A stretch of DNA of 64,000 nt from NCBI GenBank assembly GCA_026400835.1, contig JAPLOA010000084.1:62001-126000 (forward strand), in the 5' to 3' direction. Under the pieces are notes generated by a model. The model was not told the DNA's origin, ran no database searches, and saw only the letters and a program-made list of their open reading frames with translations. Source of the stretch: Planctomycetales bacterium. GTDB taxonomy: Bacteria > Planctomycetota > Planctomycetia > Planctomycetales > Planctomycetaceae. Positions 18,401 through 26,689 of the stretch are shown here, piece after piece (within the stretch, counting starts at the first letter, position 1; each line of letters starts with the position of its first letter). Both the position numbers and the translations under genes were made by a program.

Positions 18401-20311
18401 ACGGTTGGAGCCGTCAGCAGTGTTGTGACCTTGACCGGCCTCGATCAGTTCCGAGTCGCACTTGCGGAACAGCCTGCATTCACGTGGTCCGAAGCGACAA
18501 CGCCATCTGGCGGCACAGCGTCATACAGCAATGCCGGGAGCAGCCATGCAATCACGTTCAGCAAAGCCGGAAGCTACACGCTGAGGGCGACTGCTGATAC
18601 GTTGTCCCTGAATTTGAATTTCTCCGTTGTTCAGACGTTGACGAATATTGCCCTGACCCCGGGGAATCTCACGATCTCCTATGGAGTGACTCAGCAGTTC
18701 CTGGCGAGTGCTCTGGATCAGTTCGAGTCGCCGTTTATCATTCAGCCTGCATTTCTTTGGTCCACAACGGGAGGAACGATTTCGAATATGGGGTTCTATA
18801 CTGCCGGGACGCAGGCCGGCTCATACTCCGTCAGTGCCAAAGCCGGGACGTTCACCGCGGCAATATCTATTACAGTCATCGCGCCGACAATTCCGGATGG
18901 CTTGCTGGATCCCGATCTGTATTCTCTCGTGAATGGCTACTATGGCGACGGTCTGATTGATCGAACTGACATGATGGCAATCCTGCGGAGTGCCGGAGTT
19001 GACGGAATGGTCAGTGCCACGGAACTGGCGGATTTTCGATTTCTGGTGTCCAGTACGACGCCGTATACGATGCCGGAGTATGTGCGCGGCCTTGCCACTG
19101 ATGTCGTGAACACCAGTCCGGCGAATCTCTGGTACAAAGGACAGACGGCCGGTAATCTTTCATCAGGCAGCTCGTCCACACTACTCAATAACCTTGTCGA
19201 CAAATGGTTCCTGGGCACCGATGAACCCGCGTTAACAACACCCCAACTGACCTATCAGACAACAATTGGGAATTTATTCAACGGCACGCCATCCCGAGCC
19301 GATGCACGCCAGGGAGCTCTGGGCGACTGTTACTTTATCGCGGCCGTTGCATCGATCGCTGACAGTAACCCCGACGCTGTTCGCAATATGTTTGTCGATA
19401 ACGGCGATGGTACGTACACCGTTCGCTTTTACAGCGTGCATGATGGCATGGCCGATTATGTCACCGTGAGCCGTCGCTTACCGGCTCAGTTCAACGGTGC
19501 GTTGGGGTATTCGGGATATGGATTGAGCGTTTCATCCACCTCCACAACCGTCTGGATCGCTCTGGCAGAAAAAGCTTACGCTCAGTGGAACGAAACGGGC
19601 AATGAAGGTCGTGACGGCACGAATCGTTATGCAGCCATCGAAGGCGGCTGGATGGGATATGTGAATGCTCAGGTGCTGGGTACTGCGTCTTCAAACTACT
19701 CGATGACATCCGTCAACAAGCAAATATTGATCAATGCGTTGAGCAGCCAAAAGGCCGTGACGACAGGAACCAAAACATCCGTGGCTGCTGGTCTTTACGG
19801 TTCTCATGCGTATCTGGTGACAGGCTATGAAGCGTCGACTGATACGTTCCGGCTGCACAATCCCTGGGGCTTCAGCCATCCCGGAGCGCTAAGCTACTCG
19901 CAGCTTCAGGCGTACTGTTCCATGTTTGTCGTTGCTGACGCTTCAGGCTCAGGTCCTGTTTCCGGGGTGGTTGCAGGGGCAACATCTATTCCAAGCCCCT
20001 CGTTGCCTGTTTTCGCCTGCAGCCGTGCCGAGCAGAAGTCGAGGATCATCGACCCTGATACAGCATCAGCGAAGCATCAGGGGGATTATTCCACCGCACA
20101 AGTCGACACTGAATCATCGGCGAATTCTGAACACAACTCCGATGGAGGCAACCGAAGGGTACTGACAAGGCTTCGCATTAACTTCATGAAGGACGAATCA
20201 GGCGAGTCTTATCTGTGGGACATAAGTTTACCGAAGGATTGTTTGACAGAACTTGAGGTCGACTTGATTGACCGGTTGTTTGCTGAGCAGGTCGAACCGA
20301 TTGCGGTGTGA
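15467..20311 (+). CDS. Giant LEPR-XLL-type surface protein with Ig-like tandem repeats and calpain (C2) protease domain
   Basis: The 1614-residue protein has a basic N-terminus and PEPLEARLLLS at residues 34-44, a variant of the LEPR-XLL motif found at the start of large planctomycete surface proteins. About 11 Ig-like modules of roughly 99 residues follow. Six of them form three 198-residue units repeated in DNA every 594 bp (16259-18040), with ISVRTP and DQFGNA/DQFGQ recurring. After a dockerin/EF-hand-like segment (GYYGDGLIDRTDMMAIL) comes a calpain-like domain. It has catalytic Cys1288 in GALGDCYFIAAVAS, His1447 in SHAYLVTGYE and Asn1465 in HNPWGF, so the triad is complete. A short acidic tail follows. 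ATG 15467 was chosen because the sorting motif lies close behind it. It probably acts as an exported, surface-bound cysteine protease or adhesin; the substrate is unknown. Confidence 0.85.
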   Translation: MLSFSPGAVAVTFDFRLNERRRNHDRRQSVVSPEPLEARLLLSTTSITSASLPIVSNLAAGIPVVLSRSATARSSSDSADEFTVTGSSASLSIQGVTSTTNVALTYAWTTTQAPGGGAISYSKNSTNQARDNTLTFTRAGTYGVKVSVLSGKTIVSTLTLQLSVTQVPTRVGLLDGSNKTVNSGAVLSVTTTPPTLSAIALDQFNQPLLTQPAITWSIATVPVGGSATLTATGNSLATVVNKAGTYTLRAGTGSQIATVSFSVSQVVTSVTLSTSSGPVVESSQPLVTKTTTQAVLVRCFDQFGNTMSSQPSITWSTISAPSGGAASVRFSSGLATATFSRAGVYVIKGVTGSQAFTFQISAEATLSRISVRTPDNREVPSGGTVSVSGARYQLSTIGLDQFGQPLTSPPEITWQVISSVSGGTVTLTNESNKVLAAVSKAGSYSLRATSGSILSNVTLSVAQVLTSLTVSTPDGNVVDPSVPVVTRTTSQQIAIKGFDQFGNAMLSPPSITWSTISSPSGGTASVRFSSGVATASLTRAGVYIIRGVIGSQVFTFQVSAEATLSRISVRTPENREVLSGGTVSVSGTSSQLNAIGLDQFGQAMSSAPEITWQVVTSVSGGTATLTTEGNKVLAAVNKAGSYSLRANSGSISSNVTLSVSQVLTSLTVSTPDGSVVDPSVPVVTKTTSQLIAIKVLDQFGNAISSPPSITWSTISAPSGGTVGVRFSSGVATATFTRAGAYVIKGVTGSQTFTFQVNAEATLSRISVRTPENRELVSGGTVSVSGTSYQLSAIGLDQFGQSMVSPPEIAWQVITSVSGGTATMTADGNRVLTTVNKTGSYSLRATSGAILSNVTLSVTQVLTTLRLATTAGDVVDPAVPVSVSTTTSLLAVQTLDQFGNALTALPSISWNTVLAPTGGTASTAFRSGIATVTFNRSGNYVVRAASGGLAVTAGFQVVPTLQSIAAFGSDGRQLSMSAVTVGAVSSVVTLTGLDQFRVALAEQPAFTWSEATTPSGGTASYSNAGSSHAITFSKAGSYTLRATADTLSLNLNFSVVQTLTNIALTPGNLTISYGVTQQFLASALDQFESPFIIQPAFLWSTTGGTISNMGFYTAGTQAGSYSVSAKAGTFTAAISITVIAPTIPDGLLDPDLYSLVNGYYGDGLIDRTDMMAILRSAGVDGMVSATELADFRFLVSSTTPYTMPEYVRGLATDVVNTSPANLWYKGQTAGNLSSGSSSTLLNNLVDKWFLGTDEPALTTPQLTYQTTIGNLFNGTPSRADARQGALGDCYFIAAVASIADSNPDAVRNMFVDNGDGTYTVRFYSVHDGMADYVTVSRRLPAQFNGALGYSGYGLSVSSTSTTVWIALAEKAYAQWNETGNEGRDGTNRYAAIEGGWMGYVNAQVLGTASSNYSMTSVNKQILINALSSQKAVTTGTKTSVAAGLYGSHAYLVTGYEASTDTFRLHNPWGFSHPGALSYSQLQAYCSMFVVADASGSGPVSGVVAGATSIPSPSLPVFACSRAEQKSRIIDPDTASAKHQGDYSTAQVDTESSANSEHNSDGGNRRVLTRLRINFMKDESGESYLWDISLPKDCLTELEVDLIDRLFAEQVEPIAV
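16259..18040 (+). repeat. Three 594-bp tandem repeats inside the surface protein gene
   Basis: Copies begin at 16259, 16853 and 17447 (each at the CAG of a QV dipeptide), and a diverged half-copy begins at 18041. The spacing is exactly 594 bp (198 codons) each time, so the frame is kept. The second and third copies are the most alike. The pattern indicates recent in-frame duplication or recombination. Confidence 0.9.
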
Positions 20312-20620
20312 GTAAGCTTGTTGAGTCATCTGAGAGAGCAGCGCGGAGTTGACCGGATCGCTCCACGGCTTCGACAGTTTGATCTGTTTGAAGAGTGCTG
20401 AATTTTCCATTTACGGAAGAATCAGTGTTCGCGAACTGTGAGCCCTTGCCCGTTCGCGTCGGTCGTGCAGGCGGGGGGCAGTGCGTTGTACTCGCCACAG
20501 TATGATTTGAGGGCCAGTCTTGTTTGTCTGGGGTAAACCCGGTGGCGAATGGAAAACATGGCTCGCTTCGACATGATGGGTTGGCAAATCGCGTATCGAG
20601 AGATCACAGAGACGATCTTT
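20312..20620. other. Convergent intergenic region
   Basis: This 309-bp gap lies between the convergent surface-protein gene and the first sulfatase. No gene, RNA or strong terminator hairpin was recognised. Confidence 0.35.
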
Positions 20621-22261
20621 CTAATTCGTTGTCTTCTTTTTTCCTTTTGTTCCCTGCTTTGTTTGAGGGGGCGTCGTGAGTTTGGCGAGTGCGGTAAAGC
20701 TGTTGGTTTGTTTTTGCCAGACGGCTTCTAATTCTTTGACTTTGTCGGGCATCTGAATTGCCAGGTTTGTCTGCTCTGCTCGATCTTCCGCCATGTTATA
20801 CAGTTCCCAGGGATCTCCCTTGGCGGCTACCAGTTTCCAGTCGCCTACGCGAACCGCTCGGTTGCCTTCATGGAGCCACCAGAGGAATTCGCGATCAACA
20901 GGCTCGTCATTCATGATCGTGGGAAGCAGACTGCGTCCGGCAAACGGCGGAATCTGCTCGGTCCCATTTTCAACGCGTTCCTGTTCAACGCTGTCTGCAA
21001 GCCCGGTGGCCTCCAAAATCGTGGGGACCAGATCAATCAAGTGTCCCGGTGTGTGCCGCAATTCGTTGGTCTTCGAAGTTCCCTTGGGCCAATGCACGAT
21101 CAACGGAGTACTAATGCCTCCTTCATGAACCCATGTTTTGTGCCGACGAAACGGCGTATTCGCCGCGCTGGAGAATCCAGGGCCGAGGCACAGATAAGAC
21201 TTTTCGCTTCCCGGAGCAGCCATCGGATCGTGTCCGCCATGCCGCACCATAATCTCTGCACTGGCTCCGTTATCGGAAGCGACGAAGATCAGAGTATTCT
21301 CGAAGGCACCCATCGAACGCAACTGTTCCAGATATCGGCCAATTTCCTGATCCATGCGATCGATCATGGCCGCATGAATCGCCATCTTGGTTGCTTGAAA
21401 TCGACGCTGCTCATCATTGAGTTCAGTCCATGGCAGCGGCCGGTTGATCTCGCCAGGGCCAAGCTTTACGAAAGCATCCGGAAAGTCATATGGCGGCCCC
21501 ACTTCGCGTTCGAGGGCAGATATGGCTGTCTTGACCAATCCCAGTTCACGTTGGCGAGCATGACGAGCCTGACGCAACTGGTCCCATCCCTCCAGATAAC
21601 GATCGCGGTACTTGGCGATGTCTTCTTCCTTCGCGTGCAATGGAAAGTGAGGAGCGATAAACGGCAAATAGTGGAGGAACGGTTTGTCGCTGTAATTCGC
21701 GGCGTGATCCTTCAGGCATTCAATTGCATGCTCAGCAGTCGCCGTTGTTACGTAGTAGTTCGACTCATCCTCGGCCGGAACAACAGGCTTATCGTCGATC
21801 AGGTTGCCTTTGGCGGTGAAGAAGTTTCCGTCATTTCGCGTATGCAATGATCGATCAAAACCGCCCGCCAGCACATCGCCGTCGATATGCCATTTGCCGC
21901 TGTGGTAGCTGCGATAACCAATCTTCTTCAGTCGTTCCGGCAGCAGCTTGGCCCACTTCGGACGCGTGCCCTGATTGCCTCCGGGCAGATCAGGCAAAGC
22001 ATCGCGATGAATTTGCTGAGGATAGTAGCCGGTCATCAAGGCCGCTCGCGACGGCCAGCAACGCGCAGTGTTGTAGAACTGAGTGAATCGGACACCGTTC
22101 TTTGCGAGTCCATCCAGATTTGGTGTCGCGATCTCACCGCCATAGCAGCCCAGATCGGAGTAGCCCATGTCATCGGCCAAAATGATGACGATGTTTGGCG
22201 GGGCTGCTTCGAGTGGTGTGATGGCAAATAGAAACAGAAAGAGTGGGAAGAGATGTTTCAT
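20621..22261 (-). CDS. Secreted sulfatase (arylsulfatase A family)
   Basis: The 546-residue protein has a signal peptide (MKHLFPLFLFLFAITPLEAA) and the metal-binding opening NIVIILADDMGYSDLGCYGG. The sulfatase signature is CWPSRAALMTG with Cys68, the residue converted to formylglycine. Further active-site parts are GKWHIDG, FVASDNGAS and WELYNMAEDRAEQTNLA. It should hydrolyse sulfate esters in the periplasm, probably of marine or algal polysaccharide or glycosaminoglycan; specificity cannot be read from sequence alone. It follows another sulfatase (22352-23950) on the same strand with a 90-bp gap, so they may be co-transcribed. Maturation needs a formylglycine-generating enzyme encoded elsewhere. 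Confidence 0.93.
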   Translation of the reverse strand: MKHLFPLFLFLFAITPLEAAPPNIVIILADDMGYSDLGCYGGEIATPNLDGLAKNGVRFTQFYNTARCWPSRAALMTGYYPQQIHRDALPDLPGGNQGTRPKWAKLLPERLKKIGYRSYHSGKWHIDGDVLAGGFDRSLHTRNDGNFFTAKGNLIDDKPVVPAEDESNYYVTTATAEHAIECLKDHAANYSDKPFLHYLPFIAPHFPLHAKEEDIAKYRDRYLEGWDQLRQARHARQRELGLVKTAISALEREVGPPYDFPDAFVKLGPGEINRPLPWTELNDEQRRFQATKMAIHAAMIDRMDQEIGRYLEQLRSMGAFENTLIFVASDNGASAEIMVRHGGHDPMAAPGSEKSYLCLGPGFSSAANTPFRRHKTWVHEGGISTPLIVHWPKGTSKTNELRHTPGHLIDLVPTILEATGLADSVEQERVENGTEQIPPFAGRSLLPTIMNDEPVDREFLWWLHEGNRAVRVGDWKLVAAKGDPWELYNMAEDRAEQTNLAIQMPDKVKELEAVWQKQTNSFTALAKLTTPPQTKQGTKGKKKTTN

Positions 22262-22283
22262 GTCGGATTCCAGGCATTCTGAA

Positions 22284-22310
22284 CCGGACGCTGACGCGTT
22301 CCGGCTGATG
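22284..22310. repeat. Near-palindromic GCGTTCCG motif, copy 1
   Basis: This 27-bp motif contains CGGACGC and GCGTTCCG as arms of a near palindrome. It matches a second copy at 49087-49113 at 23 of 27 positions. It lies 23 bp upstream of the sulfatase start in the 90-bp inter-sulfatase gap. Likely a short REP-type repeat. Confidence 0.6.
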
Positions 22311-22351
22311 GTATCGATGCTGAGTCATGGGAGGCACGGCGCGTAATGAAG

Positions 22352-23950
22352 TTACTTTTCACTCGCCGCCGTCAACTGCATGGCTTCGGCAACAGACTTC
22401 TTTCCGGCAGGCTTCTTGTCGTCAAAAGGTCCGTCGGAGCCGCCTTTCGGCCACGTGGCAGGATCTGCAAACTGGCCGTCGTCTTTGTACTGCTTTTGCA
22501 GTCGAGCGATCTCCGCCTTCAGCTCGGCAAACTTTGTAGCGATCTCGGGTTTGTTGCGACTGGATTCGGAGAACAGCAGATTGTTCTGTTCGGCCGGGTC
22601 GTTCACGAGATCGAACATCTCATAAGCATCCTGCTTCCAGTAATGAATCAGCTTGTGAGTCACCGTGCGAACTCCCAGATGAGCCACGGTGTTGTGATGT
22701 CCAGGATCATGGTAGTAGCGATAGTAGACGCTGGTTCGCCAGTCTGCGGGTGATTCGCCGCGAAGAATCGGAGCCAGAGATTGCCCCTGCATGGAATCCG
22801 GAACGGGCAATCCCGCGAGGTCAAGAAAGGTTGGTGCCAGATCGATGTTAGCAACGAACTGCGTTGGCACACTACCCGCTTTGACTCCTGGACCGCGAGC
22901 GATCAGCGGAGTCTTCAGCCCGGGCTCATACATAAATCGTTTGTCGTAGAGTCCAAGATCACCGAGGTACCAGCCATTGTCGGCGGAGTACATGACAATC
23001 GTGGTTTCCGCGAGCCCGTGCTGGTCGAGATAGTCCAGCACTTTGCCGACGCCATCATCAACTCCCTGAACGCAGGCGAGATAGTCCTGCATGTATCGCT
23101 GATACTTCCAGTGGACCAGATCTTTGCCGGTCATTGTTTTGCCATCGATCGTCAGTTCCATCGGCTTTGCGTTGTACCACTGAGCCAGGGCCGGGCCTTT
23201 CAGGTCCGCTGGCGGCTCAAGCTTCAGATCTCGCCGAGTCAGATCGCGAGCGACAGTCTGTTCGTTGATCGGCAGAGCTGTGGGGCGAGTCGCGTAGTCA
23301 TCAAAGAGTGTTTCTGGTTCAGGAATGACGGCGTTCTGAAAGCGAGCTTTATTGCGATCATCCGGCTCCCATGCTCGATGAGGTGCTTTCTGGTGCAACA
23401 TCAGGAAGAACGGTTTATCTTTGGGGCGAGTTTCCAAAAATTCAATTCCAAGGTCTGTCGTGATGTCGGTGCAATGTCCTTCGATGTTGACCTTCTTACC
23501 TGGAACCAGAAATGCTGGATTCCAGTAAGCCCCCTGCCCTGGCAGAACAATCCAGCGATCAAAGCCTGTGGGATCTGAACCCAGATGCCACTTACCGATC
23601 ATTCCCGTGTGATAACCTCCGACCTGCAAACGCTTAGCCGCGTTGTCTCGAGTGCCATCGAATCGATTGAAGACAGGAACTCCATTCAGATGCGAATACT
23701 GCCCGGTCAGCAAGGTCGCGCGACTTGGGGTGCAGATGGAATTCGTGACAAACGAATTAACGAATCGAGCCCCATCGTTGGCGAGCCGGTCGAGATGCGG
23801 AGTTTGATTGACCTTTGACCCATACGCGGAGATCGCATGTTGAGCGTGGTCGTCGGAGAAAATAAAGATGATATTCGGTCGTTCCGCAGCCAGCAGCGTC
23901 TGGCCGGCGACTGACAAAACAAACACTGCGGCACAGAGAAGCTTCTGCAT
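22352..23950 (-). CDS. Secreted sulfatase (choline/heparan-type subfamily)
   Basis: The 532-residue protein starts with a signal peptide (MQKLLCAAVFVLSVAGQTLL), then RPNIIFIFSDDHAQHAISAYG and the signature CTPSRATLLTGQYS with Cys73, the formylglycine position. GKWHLGS, LHQKAPHRAWEPD and MYSADNGWYLGDLGLYDKR follow, which complete the metal- and sulfate-binding site. The family removes sulfate from polysaccharides in the periplasm; the GxYDKRFMYE block resembles planctomycete N-sulfoglucosamine or iduronate sulfatases, but the substrate is inference. It is the upstream gene of a two-sulfatase unit. Confidence 0.93.
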   Translation of the reverse strand: MQKLLCAAVFVLSVAGQTLLAAERPNIIFIFSDDHAQHAISAYGSKVNQTPHLDRLANDGARFVNSFVTNSICTPSRATLLTGQYSHLNGVPVFNRFDGTRDNAAKRLQVGGYHTGMIGKWHLGSDPTGFDRWIVLPGQGAYWNPAFLVPGKKVNIEGHCTDITTDLGIEFLETRPKDKPFFLMLHQKAPHRAWEPDDRNKARFQNAVIPEPETLFDDYATRPTALPINEQTVARDLTRRDLKLEPPADLKGPALAQWYNAKPMELTIDGKTMTGKDLVHWKYQRYMQDYLACVQGVDDGVGKVLDYLDQHGLAETTIVMYSADNGWYLGDLGLYDKRFMYEPGLKTPLIARGPGVKAGSVPTQFVANIDLAPTFLDLAGLPVPDSMQGQSLAPILRGESPADWRTSVYYRYYHDPGHHNTVAHLGVRTVTHKLIHYWKQDAYEMFDLVNDPAEQNNLLFSESSRNKPEIATKFAELKAEIARLQKQYKDDGQFADPATWPKGGSDGPFDDKKPAGKKSVAEAMQLTAASEK

Positions 23951-24091
23951 CGTGATGGGCCTTTCGAAGCTCGTGGGTCAGGAGTCGATTGCTGAATGCG
24001 TGAGGAGGTTTTCAGCTGCCAGACTTTAATTGATCACGCCGTCGTTAGGAAGTGGCGGGGGGGGCTTTGCAGGAGTCGAGTGCGGCCGTGT

Positions 24092-24129
24092 ACATAAAAA
24101 GGGGTCAGGTACACAAAAAGGGGTCAGGT
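24092..24129 (+). repeat. Two 19-bp direct repeats at the RAYT left end
   Basis: ACATAAAAAGGGGTCAGGT (24092-24110) is followed at once by ACACAAAAAGGGGTCAGGT (24111-24129), 18 of 19 bases alike. The second copy overlaps the left inverted repeat of the RAYT element. Confidence 0.8.
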
Positions 24130-24850
24130 CTCTTTTATTTGGCATTACGCGTTGTTAGGCTTTAGGGATGGCACGCACAAAACGCATTTGTCCTGCAGGT
24201 GAAGTCTTCCACGTTCTGAATCGCGCGGTGGCTCGGCTCACAATTTTTGAGAAGCCGGAAGACTATGCCGCGTTCATGCGCGTTGTGGAAGAAACATGGG
24301 CAATCGTCCCACTGCCGATTTATGCGATGGTGGCAATGCCCAATCACTGGCACTTTGTTGTCAGGCCGGAGACCAGCGATCAGGTGAGTGAGTTTTTCCG
24401 TCGCCTCACTGTCATGCACACGATGCGTTGGCATGCTCACTATAAAACAGCTGGAACCGGGCATTTGTATCAGGGGCGTTTCAAATCGTTTCCCATTCAA
24501 TCGGACGGCCACTTGCTGACGGTCATGCGGTACGTGGAGCGAAACCCAGTTCGTGCAGATTTTGTCGAGCGTGCGGAAGACTGGCAATGGAGCTCCGCGT
24601 ATGCTCGCTTCCAACGTGCTGACGAACGCCGCTGGCTGATAATTCCCGTTGATCCACAGTTGCCGCGAAACTGGCGTTCATGGGTGAATAAGGTCGAGAC
24701 TGAGGTCGAGTTGGACTCGCTTCGTCGCAGTGTCAAACGTGGCTTGCCGTTCGGTGATGATAACTGGACCAGAAGCAGTGCCGTCCGCCTTGATCTCCAG
24801 GCCACAACTCGCCCCAGAGGAAGACCCCAAAAAGAGACCTGACCCCTTTT
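24115..24850 (+). mobile_element. RAYT element with 21-bp terminal inverted repeats
   Basis: The transposase gene is framed by AAAAGGGGTCAGGTCTCTTT at 24116-24135 and its reverse complement at 24830-24850; the match extends to 21 bp without mismatch. The right repeat contains the gene's TGA stop (24840-24842). The ends and the HUH transposase fit a REP-associated element able to move or copy short palindromes. Confidence 0.8.
24168..24842 (+). CDS. REP-associated tyrosine transposase (RAYT, Y1 HUH family)
   Basis: The 224-residue protein has the HUH motif as H60-W61-H62 (MVAMPNHWHFVV). It also has HYKTAGTGHLYQGRFKS and the RAYT block MRYVERNPVRADFV with the candidate catalytic tyrosine at 122. 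IS200/RAYT enzymes cut and join single-stranded DNA at hairpins. RAYTs are usually single copies that mobilise REP sequences in trans rather than themselves. The C-terminal RGRPQKET is typical. No second gene is in the element. The start ATG 24168 follows AGGG closely. Confidence 0.9.
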   Translation: MARTKRICPAGEVFHVLNRAVARLTIFEKPEDYAAFMRVVEETWAIVPLPIYAMVAMPNHWHFVVRPETSDQVSEFFRRLTVMHTMRWHAHYKTAGTGHLYQGRFKSFPIQSDGHLLTVMRYVERNPVRADFVERAEDWQWSSAYARFQRADERRWLIIPVDPQLPRNWRSWVNKVETEVELDSLRRSVKRGLPFGDDNWTRSSAVRLDLQATTRPRGRPQKET

Positions 24851-24872
24851 CTGCCCATCGAGTGGTGTGGGA

Positions 24873-25916
24873 TTAGCCTTCCATAAATACATCCAGCTTT
24901 TGGCCTGCGTAGATTTGAGGCGTCGCGCCAACGATCTCGTAAACAATAAACAGAACGCGAGTATCTACTCGCTCAGTAGTGCCGCCGGTCAGGGATTTTT
25001 TGGGAACGATGCGGGGGTCAATACGGACAAAACGCAATTCGATAGAGGTGCGATCGCGCCCGCGCACAAAACCTTCAGCTCGCGCATTAGGGCTTACCCT
25101 GCTCGCATCTTCCTCGTCAACCTGGACTCGCACTCGAAGCGGACCATGCACTCCAAGCTGAACAAGGGGATTCTCGGTTCTCGTTGATTCCGCAAACTCA
25201 CCTTGGCGAACATCAACATGCAGGACCAGGCCATCGACGGGGGCTTGAACGACTAATCGATCAAGATCTACTTGTACCTGGTCTGCACTCGATTTGGCCG
25301 AAGCAACTTCATATTCCGCGATCTCAATATCATGACACCACGTTCCGGCTTCCAGCTTTGCGAGATCCGCTGTGGCTTGTGCCATTTCTGCATTCGACTG
25401 GTCGTAGGCATACTTTCTCGTAATGTGTTCTTCTTCGCTTAACGCCCGCTGTTCGATCAACCGTTTCGCTCGATTCCAGACATCTTCGTTGCGTTTAAAC
25501 GTTGCAGTGGCCGCCGCCACTCGGGCGCGTGCCGGCGGTAGGTCTTCGGGGCGTGTCCCTGCCTTTAGTTTAAGAAGCTTCGCGGTAGCGGTTGCTAACG
25601 TTGCAGTTCGATTATGCAACTCCGCTCTTAATGCGCGATCGTCTAATGTAAACAGAGCATCACCTTTAGATACCATTTGGCCCGGGATTACATGCACTCT
25701 TGAGACAATTCCAGAGATGGGCGTTGCGATCGCAATGGGCTCACCAGCCATCTGAACTTCACCTAGCCCTGAAATGGTATTCGCTCCAAGCGTCGTCAAG
25801 GAGGGCGGATTTAGCGCAGCCGAAAGTTGCTCTTTCGGTGTTAAGTGACTCAACGTCGCGATACCAAAGCCAACCGCGATTGCGGCGATGAGGGGAATGC
25901 CGAACTTGATCAACAT
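24873..25916 (-). CDS. HlyD-family periplasmic adaptor (DevB-like)
   Basis: The 347-residue protein has an N-terminal membrane anchor (LIKFGIPLIAAIAVGFGIATL). Paired lipoyl-like half motifs follow (GIVSRVHVIPGQMVSKGDAL and APVDGLVLHVDVRQGEFA), split by a long coiled-coil hairpin of about residues 100-220. A beta-barrel segment (GPLRVRVQVDEEDASRVSP) completes the HlyD/DevB plan. It would bridge the inner-membrane ABC transporter to an outer-membrane channel. It is the last gene of the tetR-permease-ATPase-adaptor operon. GGGAAG lies about 8 nt before the ATG. No outer-membrane TolC gene follows; the RAYT element lies 23 bp beyond the stop. Confidence 0.88.
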   Translation of the reverse strand: MLIKFGIPLIAAIAVGFGIATLSHLTPKEQLSAALNPPSLTTLGANTISGLGEVQMAGEPIAIATPISGIVSRVHVIPGQMVSKGDALFTLDDRALRAELHNRTATLATATAKLLKLKAGTRPEDLPPARARVAAATATFKRNEDVWNRAKRLIEQRALSEEEHITRKYAYDQSNAEMAQATADLAKLEAGTWCHDIEIAEYEVASAKSSADQVQVDLDRLVVQAPVDGLVLHVDVRQGEFAESTRTENPLVQLGVHGPLRVRVQVDEEDASRVSPNARAEGFVRGRDRTSIELRFVRIDPRIVPKKSLTGGTTERVDTRVLFIVYEIVGATPQIYAGQKLDVFMEG

Positions 25917-25964
25917 CGCTTATCTTCCCTTAGCAAAGGAGCTTCTCAGTTTTCGATAGGTGCG

Positions 25965-26687
25965 TTAGTGTGAGGTCGAATGCGGATTGATCGGATGATT
26001 TTGACGCGACACGCTTTCTACTTTTGAAATGAGACCATCCTCCATGTGCACCACTCGATCTGCAAAGCTGTAAACGCGTGGATCGTGCGTCACCACAATG
26101 GCAGCTCGATCTGCTGCAACGGCAAGGTCTCTCAGCAAGGTCATTACTGCTTGCCCCGCCTGACCGTCGAGTGCTGCTGTCGGCTCATCGCAAAGCAATA
26201 ACTTCGGCGAGTGCACAAGTGCACGCGCAATGGCAACGCGTTGTTGCTGGCCACCAGAGAGTTGACTGGGAAGCTTGGTTGCATGGGCTCCCAGGCCCAA
26301 TGTCTCGAGCAACACCTCTCCCTTAGAGAGTGCCCTGGGCCAGTCGAATCCACTGGCTACGAGCGGTATCGCGACGTTCTCCGACGCTGTGAGACCTGCA
26401 AGGAGGTTGTATTGTTGAAATATGAAACCAATGTTCTTCAATCGATATGGTACCAGCATCGACGCAGACATGGATGAAACTTCATGATCGAATACATGCA
26501 TTGAACCAGATGCGCCGCGAAGCAGTCCGGCAATCAATGAAATCAAGGTGGTTTTGCCGCATCCACTCGGCCCAACCAGCATGGTTAACATGCCTGCCGG
26601 GGCGATGAAGTCAACGCCTTTCAAAACATTGACTGAACCAGCCGCAGTCTTAAATGCCATCTTGACGCCTTTGCAAATCACGCTCAT
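25965..26687 (-). CDS. ABC transporter ATPase (DevA/MacB-like)
   Basis: The 240-residue ATPase has Walker [10 protein letters not shown], signature [15 protein letters not shown], Walker [13 protein letters not shown] and switch His in VTHDPR. It belongs to the LolD/MacB/DevA subfamily that powers FtsX-type permeases in exporters. ATG 26687 follows GAGG by 6 nt and starts 2 bp after the permease stop, so the genes are translationally close. A longer frame reaching 26888 overlaps the permease and is not used. The next gene, the adaptor, lies 48 bp downstream. Confidence 0.93.
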   Translation of the reverse strand: MSVICKGVKMAFKTAAGSVNVLKGVDFIAPAGMLTMLVGPSGCGKTTLISLIAGLLRGASGSMHVFDHEVSSMSASMLVPYRLKNIGFIFQQYNLLAGLTASENVAIPLVASGFDWPRALSKGEVLLETLGLGAHATKLPSQLSGGQQQRVAIARALVHSPKLLLCDEPTAALDGQAGQAVMTLLRDLAVAADRAAIVVTHDPRVYSFADRVVHMEDGLISKVESVSRQNHPINPHSTSH

Positions 26688-26689
26688 GG

